Origin: an uncultured SAR116 cluster alpha proteobacterium
GTDB lineage: Bacteria > Pseudomonadota > Alphaproteobacteria > Puniceispirillales > Marisalimonadaceae
Assembly: GCA_902590245.1 (NCBI GenBank)
Contig: CACIWG010000013.1
Coordinates: 1 to 32,690 of the forward strand
Direction of reading: 5' to 3'
DNA: 32,690 bases
Each line of letters starts with the position of its first letter. The stretch's first letter is position 1. Positions 28,529 to 32,690 of this stretch are shown piece after piece. Position numbers and translations under genes: made by a program. The notes under the pieces are model-generated. The model saw only the letters and a list, made by a program, of their open reading frames with translations, did not search any database and had not been told where the DNA came from.

Positions 28529-28557
28529 TTGATTATTTTTTAAATTGAAATTAAAAT
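28529..28557 (+). promoter_or_regulatory. Predicted promoter of the glycine riboswitch-dadA transcript
   Basis: TTGATT (28529-28534) and TAAAAT (28552-28557) are separated by 17 bases. A start near 28564 would lie just before the first aptamer's P1 stem at 28572, the expected layout. The sequence is AT-rich, so chance is possible. Confidence 0.45.
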
Positions 28558-28571
28558 ATTTATGTCATTAC

Positions 28572-28740
28572 CTCTTTATGTGAGAGCGTTTTAAATAACC
28601 GCCGAAGGAGCAATTACCCTAGAAACTCTCAGGCAAAAGTATCGTAAAGAGTTGACAATCTGGAGAGAGACATAATTTTATGTCCACCGAAGGAGTAAGC
28701 TCATATAATGGGTTAATCTCTCAGGTACCCATGACAGATT
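28572..28740 (+). promoter_or_regulatory. Tandem glycine riboswitch
   Basis: Two glycine aptamers in series. Aptamer 1 is closed by P1 pairing CTCTTTA (28572-28578) with TAAAGAG (28645-28651) and has the conserved cores GCCGAAGGAG (28601-28610) and CTCTCAGG (28626-28633). Aptamer 2 is closed by AATCTG (28657-28662) with CAGATT (28735-28740) and has CCGAAGGAG (28687-28695) and CTCTCAGG (28718-28725). The linker is five bases, as in classical tandem forms. The dadA ribosome site GGAG (28758-28761) lies 17 bases beyond the last stem and there is no terminator hairpin, so control is probably at translation. Glycine binding commonly turns such switches on. Confidence 0.96.
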
Positions 28741-28766
28741 AGGGCTTGATTTGTTATGGAGTATTT

Positions 28767-29996
28767 ATGAAAAAAATAGCAGTTATTGGCGCAGGCATTA
28801 CAGGAATAACAACAGCATATCAGTTAATGAAAAAAGGCTATGATGTAACTGTTTTTGATAAACAGAAATATGCTGCTATGGAGACAAGTTATGCTAATGG
28901 TGGACAGTTATCTGCGTGTAATGGTGAAGTATGGACAAACTGGAAAACCATTTACCAAGGAATGCAGTGGATTTTTAAAAAAGATGCCCCTCTTTCTATC
29001 AATTTAAAACCTTCCTTACATAAGTTAGGATGGTTTTTAAGTTTTTTGTCAAATGTTAAAAATCATGAGAAAAATACTATTGCCACGGTAAAGATGGCAA
29101 TTGAAAGTGGCAATCTATTAAAAGAACTGCTAAAAGATGAAAACATTGATTTTGACTTTAAAGAAAAGGGCATTTTACATCTTTGTAATACAGAAGAAAA
29201 TTTTAATCATGGATTAAAAGTTAACAAATGGCTAAAAAAAGCTGGTTTAAAAAGAGAACCACTTAACAACGAAGAAATTCAAAAAATTGAGCCTACAATT
29301 AATTTAGATAATTTTTTTGGTGGTTTTTTTACAAAAAGTGATATGTCTGGAGACATACATCTATTTTGCATTCAATTAGCTGAAATTTGTAAAAAAAATA
29401 ATGTCAAATTTAATTATAATACATCTATAAATGATATAGTTCATAGACATAATTTAGTTGAATTAAAATTTAGTACTCAAAACACCGACAATACTGATAC
29501 TTTTGATGCAACCGTAATTTGTGCAGGTGTATCAAGTAAATTTATAGCTTCTAGATTAGGAGATAACATTAATATTTATCCTGTAAAGGGCTATTCTATA
29601 ACGGTAGATCTAAATGATAAAATTAGTCAAAAACATGCACCAGAAGTTTCACTACTAGATGATGGAGCTAAAATTGTGTCAAGTAGACTTGGTGTAAATA
29701 GATTCAGAATAGCAGGTACAGCTGAATTTAATGGTTATAATAAAGATATAAGAGCAGACAGAATACTTCCATTGGTTAAATGGAGTAACAAACTTTTTCC
29801 AAAAGTGTCAACTGAACACTATAGACCATGGGCAGGATTAAGGCCCATGACACCAAATATGATGCCTAAAATTGGTAAAGGTAAATTACCTGGGATATTT
29901 TATAACACTGGGCATGGGCATTTAGGATGGACATTAAGTGCTTTTTCGTCTTTATTAATTTCAGATATTTTACTAAGAACTGACAATTTAAACTGA
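28767..29996 (+). CDS. dadA: DadA-family FAD-dependent amino-acid dehydrogenase
   Basis: A 409-residue flavoprotein of the DAO/DadA family, which strips hydride from D-amino acids (or related amines such as glycine or sarcosine in sister families) and feeds electrons to the membrane chain. The FAD site is GAGITG at 8-13. METSYANGGQLSACN near 34-48, PVKGYSITVDL near 272, and the C-terminal GLRPMTPNMMPKIG and NTGHGHLGWTLS are clear DadA features. The start is the ATG at 28767, five bases after GGAG; a TTG at 28746 is in frame but lies upstream of that site. It is directly controlled by the tandem glycine riboswitch, so its substrate may be glycine-related. It ends five bases before the convergent gyrB stop. 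Confidence 0.88.
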   Translation: MKKIAVIGAGITGITTAYQLMKKGYDVTVFDKQKYAAMETSYANGGQLSACNGEVWTNWKTIYQGMQWIFKKDAPLSINLKPSLHKLGWFLSFLSNVKNHEKNTIATVKMAIESGNLLKELLKDENIDFDFKEKGILHLCNTEENFNHGLKVNKWLKKAGLKREPLNNEEIQKIEPTINLDNFFGGFFTKSDMSGDIHLFCIQLAEICKKNNVKFNYNTSINDIVHRHNLVELKFSTQNTDNTDTFDATVICAGVSSKFIASRLGDNINIYPVKGYSITVDLNDKISQKHAPEVSLLDDGAKIVSSRLGVNRFRIAGTAEFNGYNKDIRADRILPLVKWSNKLFPKVSTEHYRPWAGLRPMTPNMMPKIGKGKLPGIFYNTGHGHLGWTLSAFSSLLISDILLRTDNLN

Positions 29997-30001
29997 TTAT
30001 C

Positions 30002-32690
<2,689 letters not shown>

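Overview
This is a densely packed, strongly AT-rich stretch of an alphaproteobacterial chromosome. Several gene clusters that I know from Alphaproteobacteria support this: J-domain protein-cobS-cobT facing rpmB; twin-membrane protein-pduO-etfB-etfA; tlpA facing away from argH-lptM-lysA; chorismate mutase-hisC-tyrA; and recF-gyrB. Class I lysyl-tRNA synthetase and quinone-linked PyrD also fit. The low GC, very short intergenic gaps and many overlapping gene ends suggest a streamlined, probably marine, free-living lineage (SAR11- or HIMB59-like in style). I cannot name the genus. No prophage, insertion sequence, CRISPR array, tRNA or rRNA gene was seen.

Layout. 1-2955 (+): end of a J-domain protein, then cobS and cobT. 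2957-8123 (-): rpmB, pyrD, class I lysyl-tRNA synthetase, then the groS-groL chaperonin operon with a heat-shock-like promoter and its own terminator. 8262-9269 (+): heme A synthase. 9259-14003 (-): aspS and a two-gene YnjBC-type ABC importer with no ATPase gene beside it. 14062-17751 (+): yggT, folD, a small twin-membrane (HIG1-like) protein, pduO, etfB, etfA. 17744-18247 (-): TlpA-like thioredoxin. 18308-21102 (+): argH, a 42-residue lipoprotein, lysA. 21099-22644: a zinc-ribbon membrane protein and a DUF218 protein, transcribed divergently. 22630-25126 (-): tyrA, hisC and chorismate mutase for aromatic amino acids. 25201-28076: gloB (+), then folB, a pteridine-reductase-like SDR and a HAD hydrolase (-). 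28126-29996 (+): a rhodanese, then a tandem glycine riboswitch controlling a DadA-type FAD amino-acid dehydrogenase. 30002-32690 (-): gyrB and the end of recF.

The genes are mostly core metabolism: pyrimidine, arginine, lysine, phenylalanine/tyrosine and folate synthesis, translation, protein folding, respiration (heme A, ETF) and DNA topology. The points most worth a second look are the glycine riboswitch on a dadA-like gene, the chorismate mutase with a shortened prephenate-dehydratase-like tail, the ABC importer without a local ATPase, the apparent absence of ftsEX between the zinc-ribbon and DUF218 genes, the retention of cobST, and the pairing of folB with a PTR1/FolM-like reductase. No clearly new multi-gene system was found; the window is largely ordinary core genome with a few unusual arrangements.
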